NCBI GenBank assembly: GCA_004294445.1
Contig: REAZ01000030.1
Location: 1 to 53,299 of the forward strand
Reading direction: 5' to 3'
DNA from: Cytophagales bacterium
GTDB lineage: Bacteria; Bacteroidota; Bacteroidia; Cytophagales; Thermoflexibacteraceae
DNA length: 53,299 nucleotides
Both the position numbers and the translations under genes were made by a program. Each line of letters starts with the position of its first letter. Position 1 is the stretch's first letter. Shown in pieces: positions 15,325-23,658 of this stretch. A model generated the notes under the pieces. The model was not told the DNA's origin. It did not search any database and worked only from the letters and a program-made list of their open reading frames with translations.

Positions 15325-17124
15325 TTAGTTTACGTTATCTCCTCTTAGCTGCCTATATCGTTTTCGGGCTTCTACGGAGTACATACTTCCCTGATATTTA
15401 GTGAGTTGATTCTGATAATATTCCATTGCTTTGTCCTTATTTTTCAAATTCTCATCATATATTTTCGCAATGAGGTAGTTGGCATCATCAGCCCAAATAT
15501 CTTCGTTGTACTGCTCTATTATCTTGCTTAGTTCCTGTATTGCTTGCTCAAATTTGCCCAATTTTACAAAAATATTGGCTCTTGCCCAAAAAATTTCATC
15601 AACAATTGGGTGTGAGCTAAATTCTTTCTGCATTAGCTCATACTTTGCTAATGCTTGTTCATACTGCCCCTGAAATACCATTAGGTCAATCGCTGCATAT
15701 TCTTTGAGGGCAGCTTCGGTAGTATCCAGTGCCAAATTATCACCAATAAGTAGCGAAAGTTGCATGGCATCATTGGCTATTTCGCGCGTAGTTGCCAATT
15801 TTAGCACGTCCAAATTTTCTTTTGCCAAGTCAAATTCGCCTTTGTAATACGAAAGTTTTGCATTTTTGAGTTTTGCCAAATGCCCTAAATCTTTCTCTTT
15901 TTGGCGTTTTTCTACTTGTGAATAGAGCAAAGTAGCTTCCCAAGGTTCACTTTTTAGCACATAAATATCTCCCAAATCGAGCTTTACTTGGTCTGCAAAA
16001 TCTTTGCGTATCGAGGGGGTATTTATTATCTTTTCTAATATCGTAATGGCAGTGTCTTTGTTATTAAGGTAAAACGCCTCTAAAAGTGCCATGCTTCTTG
16101 CTGCCTCTGCGGTATAGTCCACCAAGCCCATTTCTCCTATAATCTGCAAATAATCAGCGACTAAGGATTTTATTTTGCTCATATCCACAGGAAAAGAATT
16201 TTTTACTAACTCCTCTTTTGCCTTTACAAGCTGCCTACGTGCCATCACGTACACACTTTCTTCTTTGTATTTATCCACCAAAAACTCAAAAATCTTAATT
16301 GCATTTTCGTAGTCTTTGTTTTCCATTGCCAACGTACCAATATCGAAAATACCACTCCCTTCCAACTTTTTTCGTTTATCTACTGCCTTCGCCTGAAAAA
16401 ATGCTTTGCTAAAATTTTTCATCTGCACATAAAACCAGACGAGCATTTCATTATAAACAATTTTATCGGGATATTTTTGCATAAACTTATACAATACAGG
16501 CTCTATTTTGGCAAAATCTTCCTCATCGCGCATGCGTGCCTGCAAAATATTTTCTATATATTCCAACTGCTCGTCATCATCTTTGAGAATATCCAAATAC
16601 TCCATTACCATCATGTCCGTTTTTCCCGCCATCGCATATAGGCTTGCAAGCTCATAAGTAAACCTATCATTGCCATTTTTCCGACCAGCCAAGTACAGTT
16701 GTTCGGCATAGTCGTACAGATTAGCATTGATAAAGTTGCGGGCAGCGTATCGTATCTGTGCATCGTCTTTCTTCAGCGTTTCCATGTAGGCATTCAGGTG
16801 TTTGTCAGCTTCTTCTTTTTTGCCCCGCATAATGAGAAAAACGCCATAATCTACCTGAAAAAGGCTTTCTGTTGGGAAATTTCGTAGCTGTTTTTTCAAA
16901 TATTTGTCTGCATCGTCTATCTTTTCCAACTTCAGCAGTGCATCCAAATAATTTTTATGTACCGCAAAAATAAATTGTTTTTCTTTTACTATGCCACTGT
17001 AGAGCGAGATAGCTTTGTCAAACTCTCCATTTGTATAATATTCATTTGCCAAGTCAATGTCTTTGTCTTGAGCAAAGCCCATAAAGGGTAAATATAGGGC
17101 TATCAGAAACAGTATTTTTCTCAT
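15325..17124 (-). CDS. Secreted TPR-repeat protein
   Basis: The 599-residue protein has a signal peptide at residues 1-18 (ending GFAQ) and is otherwise helical repeats. TPR-like helix pairs are visible from about 20 to 590, for example LANEYYTNGEFDKAISLYSG at the start and DANYLIAKIYDENLKNKDKA near the end; the last part resembles the repeats of YbgF/BamD-type tol and outer-membrane proteins. It is probably periplasmic or outer-membrane-associated and a scaffold for protein contacts; no enzyme motif is seen. It is the first gene of a minus-strand run with the kinase-like and DUF1573 genes. Its start faces the DnaA-box region. Confidence 0.85.
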   Translation of the reverse strand: MRKILFLIALYLPFMGFAQDKDIDLANEYYTNGEFDKAISLYSGIVKEKQFIFAVHKNYLDALLKLEKIDDADKYLKKQLRNFPTESLFQVDYGVFLIMRGKKEEADKHLNAYMETLKKDDAQIRYAARNFINANLYDYAEQLYLAGRKNGNDRFTYELASLYAMAGKTDMMVMEYLDILKDDDEQLEYIENILQARMRDEEDFAKIEPVLYKFMQKYPDKIVYNEMLVWFYVQMKNFSKAFFQAKAVDKRKKLEGSGIFDIGTLAMENKDYENAIKIFEFLVDKYKEESVYVMARRQLVKAKEELVKNSFPVDMSKIKSLVADYLQIIGEMGLVDYTAEAARSMALLEAFYLNNKDTAITILEKIINTPSIRKDFADQVKLDLGDIYVLKSEPWEATLLYSQVEKRQKEKDLGHLAKLKNAKLSYYKGEFDLAKENLDVLKLATTREIANDAMQLSLLIGDNLALDTTEAALKEYAAIDLMVFQGQYEQALAKYELMQKEFSSHPIVDEIFWARANIFVKLGKFEQAIQELSKIIEQYNEDIWADDANYLIAKIYDENLKNKDKAMEYYQNQLTKYQGSMYSVEARKRYRQLRGDNVN

Positions 17125-17140
17125 GTTAAAACCAAAAATT

Positions 17141-17668
17141 AAGCTTATTCACAAATCAACAACAATATAGTTATTAATTTTATTTATCTGAAAAATATAT
17201 TACAATACTTGTTAAGACGTGAATAAGTGAATAAGTGTTTATATTATTTCTAAGAAATTTGTTATTCAAAAATTATACACAAAAGAAATAATGAAAAAAA
17301 AAGTCTATGCAGAAAATAAGCAAATAAAAATGACAAATAAATAAGATATACACAATTATTGTGAATAGGTGAATATGGTTATTAACTGAAGTGAACAAGA
17401 AAAAGTGTGAATAAATAGCTTGAATAAATGCTCATAAACGGGGAATAATTGAGCAAAAATACTTGAATAACTTTTTTGAGCGGCTTATTCAAACATGAAA
17501 TTTTTTATTCATCACATATTCAAAGTTTATTCACTAATTTGTGAATAAACTTTGGAGTGTAGAATACGTATGATGAAAAATAGATTCTTACAAATGATAG
17601 AACAAAAGTAAATTAAAAATTATTAATAATCAAATAATATTGATTAAATATTTTAATAATAACATATT
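17141..17668. other. Candidate replication origin (DnaA-box cluster and AT-rich flank)
   Basis: This 544-base gene-free space between divergent genes contains four exact matches to the DnaA box TTWTNCACA: 17145-17153 (+), 17273-17281 (+, TTATACACA), 17406-17414 (-) and 17540-17548 (-). Seven more differ from TTATTCACA or TTATACACA by one base: 17218-17226, 17226-17234, 17262-17270, 17346-17354, 17360-17368, 17485-17493 and 17527-17535. A perfect 13-bp inverted repeat with a 6-base spacer (17522-17534 and 17541-17553) holds two of them. The segment 17590-17668 is nearly all A and T and could be the unwinding element. Two parS sites lie 14-15 kb away. No dnaA gene is in the window; in this phylum dnaA is often not at the origin. 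Confidence 0.6.
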
Positions 17669-19024
17669 ATGAAAAATATCAAATACTCATTTATTGCGTT
17701 TTTGCTTTGCTTTCTTATTTCAAATTTGTTTGCTCAGAAACCTAAAAAAGGTGGTTTCCAACGAACAGTTATTTCTATTTCTGATTTGAAAAAAGCAGAT
17801 ATCCCCAAAGCAGACTCGCTTCAGGAAGAAGATAGCTCTCCTTCTTCTATTCGGAGTAATAAAAAACCTGCTGGAAATATTACTGATTTTAATACTGTCT
17901 ATTCTAACGATGCCGCCAAGCAAGGGAAAAACTATCCGAAGGGAAGAACCAAAACGGTAGATTCCGTTTATGTTGAGAAAGCAAAATATTCTATTTCTAT
18001 CATACAGCAAGGCAAACTTTTTGGGGCAGTGAGCGATGCAAGCAAAGTAATCCTGCCTTTGATGTACGACAATGTTACTTTTTATAATCAGAAAGACTCT
18101 GCTTGCTCGCGTTGGGAAGGTGTACTGCTTATTCAAAAAGATGGGTTGTATGCACTTTGCAATGCAGATGGTAGCCCGATGACCCCCATGATTTATGAGG
18201 AAATTCCCTATTTGCCAGAAACTTGCGGCGGGAGTCAGCCTATTTTTAAGGTAAAACAAGGGGGTAAATTTGGACTCATGGACAATAAAGGCGGCATACT
18301 TATTCGCTCCGCTTATGATGATGTCTTTATGCTAAAAACAGACAAAGGCAAACTCACTACACCCGAAGTAGCGTGTGTGCGCAAGCAAAATAAATATGGC
18401 TTTTTGGAACTCAGAGAAAAACAAATTTTGCCCACGCAGTACGATAAAATAGCATTTTTGCAGCATATAGAAATTAAGGAAAAAGATAAAATTAAGACTA
18501 ATTTGCTCATTAAAGTATGGCAAAATGGCAAATGTGGCGTGATGAATCTTAGCGATAAAACGGAAATACCAATAGAATATACAGATATTCAGCCTTTTGA
18601 ACATAGTTTAGCATTAGTGCGGAAAAATGGGAAGTTTGGTTTCATAGATTTGGAGGGTAAAGAAAAAGTGAGCATCAAATATGACTATGCACAGGGCTTC
18701 AAGCAAGGAATTGCAATTTTGAAAAAGGGTGAAAGTTTCGGTGCTATCAATACAGAAAGGAAAGAAGTGATAGATTTTGCTTACCAAAGTTTGGAGTATT
18801 TGATAGATAGCCCAAAGGAAGGAAATGATGAACAGGAGTTTATGTCTGATTTTTTGAGAGCAAAAAAAGGAGATAAGTACGGAATCATCAACCTGCAAGG
18901 CAGGGCAATCATTCCTTTTAATTATACATCTCTTATTGTAGAAGGCTTCGGATTCAAGGCAAAAAAAGACAATGATTCGCCTGAAGAATTTATCAGCATG
19001 CCGACAGCAAGTAGCAATAAATAA
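17669..19024 (+). CDS. Secreted WG-repeat protein
   Basis: The 451-residue protein begins with a signal peptide (residues 1-22, ending NLFAQ). A low-complexity stretch to about residue 100 follows. Then come about eight WG/KWG-type repeats of roughly 40-50 residues, each with a GxFGxx(N/D)xxG-like core: GLYALCNADG, KFGLMDNKGG, KYGFLELREK, KCGVMNLSDK, KFGFIDLEGK, SFGAINTERK and KYGIINLQGR. WG repeats probably form short beta-hairpins; they are common on the surface of Bacteroidota and their role is unknown. The extreme AT content before the start would be the unwinding flank if the origin call is right. The convergent decarboxylase gene ends 5 bases after the stop. Confidence 0.88.
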   Translation: MKNIKYSFIAFLLCFLISNLFAQKPKKGGFQRTVISISDLKKADIPKADSLQEEDSSPSSIRSNKKPAGNITDFNTVYSNDAAKQGKNYPKGRTKTVDSVYVEKAKYSISIIQQGKLFGAVSDASKVILPLMYDNVTFYNQKDSACSRWEGVLLIQKDGLYALCNADGSPMTPMIYEEIPYLPETCGGSQPIFKVKQGGKFGLMDNKGGILIRSAYDDVFMLKTDKGKLTTPEVACVRKQNKYGFLELREKQILPTQYDKIAFLQHIEIKEKDKIKTNLLIKVWQNGKCGVMNLSDKTEIPIEYTDIQPFEHSLALVRKNGKFGFIDLEGKEKVSIKYDYAQGFKQGIAILKKGESFGAINTERKEVIDFAYQSLEYLIDSPKEGNDEQEFMSDFLRAKKGDKYGIINLQGRAIIPFNYTSLIVEGFGFKAKKDNDSPEEFISMPTASSNK

Positions 19025-19029
19025 ATTTA

Positions 19030-20445
19030 TCATAATGCCAAATTTTCTATGTAGTGGAGTAACTCACTAAGCTCTTTCTCGGTAGTAAAAGGATTCATGA
19101 GGGTAGTTCGGAGGTATATTTTACCTCTGACAGCCGTTTGTACGATATAAAAATCACCTTTTTCGAGTATGTTTTTTCGGATAGCACCGTTAAGCTCGTT
19201 GAGTTGCTCTTGGCTCATCTTGTTTTTTACCAACCTAAAACAAACAATATTGGCACTTGGCGAGGTAGCAAGCTCAAACTTTGGGTGTGCGCTTATCATT
19301 TGGGCAAAAGTTCTACCCAAGTCGTATAAAGTAGTTACAAAATCATCAAAAACCTGCACGCTGTATGTGCGGATAAGGCTGTAAACCTTAATACTCATCA
19401 TCAGTTTGGTACATTCGAGCGTGCGTTTCCCATAGTTATACCATTCCTTTTCTTCGGCATTGTCCCATAAATATTGGGCTTTTTGTGCAAAAGTTTGAAA
19501 AGAATCGCTTTCATTTCTGAAAAGCAAAGCCGTAGTAATTGACGGCACCATCATCATTTTATGGCAGTCAATAGCAATGCTATTGGCTTTATGAACACCT
19601 TTGAGCAAATATTTATATTTTTGGGAGAAAGCAGCTGCTCCGCCATGCGCCCCGTCTATGTGTAGCCAAATGCGGTGCTTTTCGGCAAAATTGGCGATAG
19701 CCTCCAAATCATCATAACTTCCTGTAGAAGTAGAGCAAGCACTTCCAATAATAGCAAATACTTTTTTACCTTGTTTTTGTGCTTTATCGAGCAAATCCTC
19801 TAATAGGTTTGTTTGCATCATAAAATGCTGGTCAGTAGGCACTTTGATGATTCCCTCCGCACCCAAGCCCATGATACGTGCTGCCCTATCTATGCAGTAG
19901 TGTGCTTCTTCCGAAACCATGATAGCTAATTTTTCTTGCTGCCCCTCCTGCCAAATATCATTGCCGCCACAGACCTGCCTTGCACAAAGCAAAGCAGTGA
20001 GGTTTGCCAACGTCCCGCCTGAAGTGAGAAATCCTCCCGCTTGTTCGGAATAGCCCAATACTTTACAAAAAATATCCGTTACTATTTTTTCTAAGGCAGA
20101 GGCAGATGCCCCCATTTCATAGACCGCCATACCGTTATTCAGAAAAGCACTCAAAAGGCTTGAGAGTGCTGCAACGGGAGCTGCGGGGCTTATCTGATGC
20201 CCCATATACTTTTTGTGATGCAGGTGAATAGAGTCTGCCAATACCATTTCAAAAAAAGAAGAAACATCAGCATTAGTCTGCCGTGCATCGTTTTCCCATA
20301 GATGAAGTTGCTCTGCGGGTTTTGTCCATTTGTTAGCAGACTGTGTGTCTATATTTTGCAGGTAATCTGCCAATAAATCTATTAATAAATGTCCCTGCTC
20401 GCGGAACTGCGATGAGTTATAAGCAGCATGAAGTAATGAAGTCAT
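19030..20445 (-). CDS. PLP-dependent group II decarboxylase
   Basis: The 471-residue protein is full length for group II pyridoxal-phosphate decarboxylases (aromatic amino acid, tyrosine, glutamate and 2,4-diaminobutyrate decarboxylases). The pyridoxal-binding lysine sits in AIDCHKMMMVPSI near residue 295. The preceding HIDGAHGGAAAFS holds the aspartate that contacts the pyridine nitrogen, and TSGGTLANLTAL is the phosphate-binding segment near 140. Substrate cannot be told from the sequence; the active-site region most resembles diaminobutyrate/aromatic decarboxylases. It is cytoplasmic. The gene stands alone, with a 424-base AT-rich region upstream. Confidence 0.88.
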   Translation of the reverse strand: MTSLLHAAYNSSQFREQGHLLIDLLADYLQNIDTQSANKWTKPAEQLHLWENDARQTNADVSSFFEMVLADSIHLHHKKYMGHQISPAAPVAALSSLLSAFLNNGMAVYEMGASASALEKIVTDIFCKVLGYSEQAGGFLTSGGTLANLTALLCARQVCGGNDIWQEGQQEKLAIMVSEEAHYCIDRAARIMGLGAEGIIKVPTDQHFMMQTNLLEDLLDKAQKQGKKVFAIIGSACSTSTGSYDDLEAIANFAEKHRIWLHIDGAHGGAAAFSQKYKYLLKGVHKANSIAIDCHKMMMVPSITTALLFRNESDSFQTFAQKAQYLWDNAEEKEWYNYGKRTLECTKLMMSIKVYSLIRTYSVQVFDDFVTTLYDLGRTFAQMISAHPKFELATSPSANIVCFRLVKNKMSQEQLNELNGAIRKNILEKGDFYIVQTAVRGKIYLRTTLMNPFTTEKELSELLHYIENLAL

Positions 20446-20732
20446 TTTAAGAATTTGATGTCAAAATAAGATTTAAAGAGATACGAAAGTATAAAAAATG
20501 GAATATAAACTGAATAAATGCAATACTTTTCTTAATAAAGTACAAGTTTAATTAAAATATATAAAAATAATACAAATTTTAAAAGAAATAGTACAAATAT
20601 ATTTTATAAAAATAATCATATTTATATAAAATATCAAAAAAACTCAAATATTAGAATAGTACAATAAAAATATGATTTTTATACAATAAAAATTAGATTA
20701 ATGAAATTTTTTTATAAAATTTATCAATTAAA

Positions 20733-20765
20733 TTTGGTATTAACATTAGTTTTATGATATATTTG
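20733..20765 (+). promoter_or_regulatory. Bacteroidota-type promoter in a gene-free region
   Basis: TTTG at 20733-20736 and TATATTTG at 20758-20765 match the -33 and -7 (TAnnTTTG) elements with a 21-base spacer. The only thing downstream on this strand before the next gene is about 70 bases and an intrinsic terminator. The rest of the 390-base space at 20446-20835 is very AT-rich, and I see no gene or clear repeat in it. Confidence 0.6.
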
Positions 20766-20770
20766 TACTG

Positions 20771-20867
20771 AATTAAGAACTTGAAAAATTTATATTATAT
20801 ATAAAGATACATAACTATCATATTTTAAACTTCAGAACGCTGTGTGCCTTGTGCGCACAGCGTTTTT
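20771..20867 (+). ncRNA. Candidate small RNA of about 95 bases
   Basis: A promoter-like pair (20733-20765) and a strong terminator (20836-20867) frame a short AT-rich leader with no usable ORF: the in-frame TTG near 20781 runs to a stop after a few codons, and there is no ATG. The start is estimated a few bases after the -7 element. A short untranslated transcript is the simplest reading. The start site, and whether it is expressed, are inferred. Confidence 0.45.
20836..20867 (+). terminator. Intrinsic terminator of the candidate small RNA
   Basis: AACGCTGTGTGC (20836-20847) pairs with the 12 bases at 20853-20864 (one G-T pair) around a 5-base loop, and a T-run follows to 20867. The T-run is on the plus strand. 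On the minus strand, where the yraN gene ends just beside it, the bases after the stem are TCTGAAG, so it is a poorer terminator in that direction. Confidence 0.75.
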
Positions 20868-20869
20868 CA

Positions 20870-21226
20870 TTAGAAAGCATCTTCGAAATGCTCAATTTCA
20901 ACTCCGTCTTTATTTTTTAAGATGCTAACAATATCAAAACGAATGTCTTTGGCAGAGATGCTATGCTCGTTAAGATAGTAGGTCGCTGCACTTCTAATCC
21001 TGCCTTCTTGCTGCGGACTGAGAAAATCTTCGGGGAAACCAAAATCGCTACTGCCCCTACTTTTGACCTCTACGAAAATATATATATCTTTTTCATGGGC
21101 TATGATGTCAATCTCTTGGCGTTTAACTCTGTAGTTGCGTGCCAAAATTTGATAGCCTTTGCCTTCCAAATATTTTGCTGCTATTTCTTCGCCTTCCTTG
21201 CCAGAGATTTTCATGTTTGACAGCAC
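20870..21226 (-). CDS. yraN: YraN/UPF0102 family nuclease-like protein
   Basis: The 118-residue protein has the UPF0102 (YraN) pattern: GKEGEEIAAKYLEGKGYQILARNYR at the N-terminus, then QEIDIIAHEKDIYIFVEVKSR, where the D, E and K are in the positions of a PD-(D/E)xK nuclease core. RIRSAATYYL and DIRFDIVSI complete the family pattern. YraN proteins have a Holliday-junction-resolvase-like fold; a cellular role is not settled. The protein is cytoplasmic. The first residues MLSNMKISG allow a start at the second Met (21214), which is closer to typical YraN N-termini. The pssA gene is divergent upstream. Confidence 0.88.
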   Translation of the reverse strand: MLSNMKISGKEGEEIAAKYLEGKGYQILARNYRVKRQEIDIIAHEKDIYIFVEVKSRGSSDFGFPEDFLSPQQEGRIRSAATYYLNEHSISAKDIRFDIVSILKNKDGVEIEHFEDAF

Positions 21227-21304
21227 TGAATTAAATTTTAAAGTTTAACAAAATTCATAAATAATTTGCACTTTTGCATCCTTACACATACAATATCTAT
21301 TTTT

Positions 21305-21985
21305 ATGAAAAAACACATTCCTAACGCCCTCACTTGTGGCAATTTATTTTGTGGTTTCTTGGGTATCACTTGTTGTTTTGAGTGGTCGCTTGCGTGGGCG
21401 GCGTATTTTATGCTTGCTGCTGTCGTTTTTGACTTTTTTGATGGCTTTGTCGCACGAGCATTGAAAGTATCGAGTCCTATCGGCAAAGAGTTGGATTCTT
21501 TGGCAGATGTAGTCAGTTTTGGCATATTGCCCGCCTTTATTTTATACAAACTCGTTCAGAATCAAGGCGGAATGTTGGAGGCTTATGGAGCTGTTTTTAT
21601 TGCTATATTTTCAGCTTTGCGCTTGGCAAAGTTCAACATAGATACTCGGCAAAGCGATTCTTTCATAGGTGTACCTACGCCCGCTAATGCCCTGCTGATT
21701 GGTTCTTTGCCCCTGATTGTGAGGTATCACCCCGAATTTGCTCAGGCAGCCCAGCATCTATATTTGCTTTATGCGATTATGATTGTGATGCCATTTATGC
21801 TCGTAGCCGAATTACCGTTGATAGCCCTCAAATTCAAGACGTTTGATTTTGGCACTAATAAAATTAAGTACGTACTGCTGATTTCTTCAGTTGTCTTGCT
21901 CACTATTTTTCAGTTTGCAGCCATCCCGCTTATTATTGTGCTGTATGTGCTTCTTTCAGTAGTAAATAATATGACTAAGGCATAA
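21305..21985 (+). CDS. pssA: CDP-diacylglycerol-serine O-phosphatidyltransferase
   Basis: The enzyme makes phosphatidylserine from CDP-diacylglycerol and serine, the first step to phosphatidylethanolamine. The CDP-alcohol phosphatidyltransferase signature DG(x)2AR(x)8G(x)3D(x)3D is present as DGFVARALKVSSPIGKELDS, then LADVVSFG, with the metal-binding aspartates intact. Several membrane helices cover the rest of the 226 residues. The start is taken at ATG 21305 (MKKHIPNALTCGN), since the 13 residues upstream of it are not typical and the conserved protein begins there. The next gene is convergent, 5 bases after the stop. Confidence 0.92.
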   Translation: MKKHIPNALTCGNLFCGFLGITCCFEWSLAWAAYFMLAAVVFDFFDGFVARALKVSSPIGKELDSLADVVSFGILPAFILYKLVQNQGGMLEAYGAVFIAIFSALRLAKFNIDTRQSDSFIGVPTPANALLIGSLPLIVRYHPEFAQAAQHLYLLYAIMIVMPFMLVAELPLIALKFKTFDFGTNKIKYVLLISSVVLLTIFQFAAIPLIIVLYVLLSVVNNMTKA

Positions 21986-21990
21986 GGGGG

Positions 21991-22443
21991 TTAGCCGCCA
22001 AGTTCTAATTCTTGTTTGAGATTTTCAATCATGTCCTTTTCTGCTTTTGAGATGTCATTGGAGGCATCTGCAAACATATACATTACATCAAAGACGATTT
22101 CTCTGACTTCGGGCATTTCCTTAAGGTAAGATTTAAGCCCAAAAGTAAATTTGGCAGACCAGTTGGAGATATTTGCCAAGATATAGGCTAATTCTGTTTC
22201 GTAAGTTTGCTGTAAATCAATGAGTTCGTACTTGTTAGGCATTTCATCTTTGTAGGTGTCAGCCATAGATTTAGAGATGTGCTGCACATACATCCATTCT
22301 TCTTGGTCTATTTCTCCATCGGCTATAAGTACCTGAATAGCAGGGAAAAAAGTCAATAATGTTACAAACTCATCGAGGTTGAGCTTGGTAGGATAATGCT
22401 TCTGATAATTTTCGTAAAGTTGGATAACATCTTGGTTAGTCAT
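21991..22443 (-). CDS. TerB-like helical protein
   Basis: The 150-residue protein is all-helical and soluble. Two segments, LIADGEIDQEEWMYV near residue 40 and FADASNDISKAEKDMI near residue 125, have the acidic metal-binding pattern of TerB-like proteins (tellurite-resistance and DjlA-related domain). This is a weak family call, supported by the pattern of acidic residues with helices between them. It is not part of a tellurite operon: the neighbours are pssA and the mevalonate decarboxylase. Its role here is unknown. Confidence 0.5.
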   Translation of the reverse strand: MTNQDVIQLYENYQKHYPTKLNLDEFVTLLTFFPAIQVLIADGEIDQEEWMYVQHISKSMADTYKDEMPNKYELIDLQQTYETELAYILANISNWSAKFTFGLKSYLKEMPEVREIVFDVMYMFADASNDISKAEKDMIENLKQELELGG

Positions 22444-22632
22444 ATTTTCAAAGACTTTTGCTATATTTTGCTGTAAAAACAGTAATGAGTTGAGTTTTTC
22501 ACGGGAGTATTTTAACGCCTAATTAAAAATGCTTACAAAAATCACGCTACAAATTTATGAGTAATTTTCTATTTTGCAACTACTTATTTTAATTTCGTAT
22601 TTTAAATCAAATTTTTAAAAAAATCTTATATC

Positions 22633-23658
22633 GTGAAAAAAGTAGCTTGGCGTAGCCCTTCTAATATTGCTCTGGTAAAATACTGGGGAAAGCGTGGAGT
22701 GCAGATTCCGCAAAACCCTTCTTTGAGTTTCACTCTCGAAAGTTCTTTTAGCGAAATGCAAATAAATTTTGCAGCGCAAGACGGCTTTGATTTAGATTTC
22801 TACTTTGAAGGAAAGGCAAATGAAAAATTTAAGAATAAAATAGCCTTATTTCTCAAATCTATAGAGGGAGATTATCCATTTCTGAAAAATATTTACCTGC
22901 AAATTCATTCCAGCAATTCCTTTCCTCATTCGGCGGGGATTGCCTCCTCTGCATCGAGCATGAGTGCGCTTGCTTTGTGTATTTGCAGTATTAGTGAAGC
23001 ATTTGGCGAAAAGCTAAAAAAGGAAACTTTTTTTCAGAAGGCATCTTTTTTGGCTCGTTTGGCATCGGGCAGTGCCTGTAGGTCTGTATATGGCGGTGCG
23101 GTAGTGTGGGGGAGTACTTCTGCTTTGCCCGCCTCGTCCGATGAGTACGCTGTGCCATTACCCTTCGAGATGCATCCGTTTTTTCAGGCGTACAAAGATA
23201 CTATTTTGATAGTGAGTGCATCTGAAAAAAGCGTATCGAGCAGGGCGGGGCATGCCCTGATGAATACACACCCCTTTGCCCAAGTTCGCTATCAGCAAGC
23301 GAATGAAAATCTCCTCAGATTAGTAGAAATATTAAAAAACGGAGATGTAGAAAATTTTATTCGCATAGTAGAAAATGAAGCACTTACCCTGCATGGCTTG
23401 ATGATGAATTCCGAACCTTCTTTTATTCTGATGCACCCCAATACGCTGAAAATCATAGAACTCATAAGAGATTTTAGAAAGCAAACAGCCATTCCTGTTT
23501 GCTTTACCTTAGATGCAGGACCTAATATTCATTTGCTTTACCCCGAAAAAGAAACTATAGCAGTACAAAAATGGATAAGCGAAGAACTTGTAAACTTCTG
23601 TGAGAATGGGTACTATATCCACGACCGCATAGGCAGGGGGGCAATGCTTATTCAATAG
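22633..23658 (+). CDS. mvaD: Diphosphomevalonate decarboxylase (GTG start)
   Basis: This is the last enzyme of the mevalonate pathway, converting mevalonate diphosphate to isopentenyl diphosphate with ATP. The 341-residue protein has the family N-terminus WRSPSNIALVKYWGKRG, the phosphate-binding loop PHSAGIASSASSMSALAL and the C-terminal FTLDAGPNIHLL. It belongs to the GHMP kinase superfamily and is cytoplasmic. The start is GTG at 22633, with no ATG suited to the conserved N-terminus. It suggests that the organism makes isoprenoids by mevalonate, which some Cytophagales do. It overlaps the convergent DUF4837 gene by 11 bases. Confidence 0.92.
   Translation: MKKVAWRSPSNIALVKYWGKRGVQIPQNPSLSFTLESSFSEMQINFAAQDGFDLDFYFEGKANEKFKNKIALFLKSIEGDYPFLKNIYLQIHSSNSFPHSAGIASSASSMSALALCICSISEAFGEKLKKETFFQKASFLARLASGSACRSVYGGAVVWGSTSALPASSDEYAVPLPFEMHPFFQAYKDTILIVSASEKSVSSRAGHALMNTHPFAQVRYQQANENLLRLVEILKNGDVENFIRIVENEALTLHGLMMNSEPSFILMHPNTLKIIELIRDFRKQTAIPVCFTLDAGPNIHLLYPEKETIAVQKWISEELVNFCENGYYIHDRIGRGAMLIQ

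Noticed and set aside
20836..20867. Terminator of the yraN gene
   Set aside because: The T-run is on the plus strand; on the minus strand the bases after the stem are not T-rich. It is assigned to the plus-strand candidate RNA.
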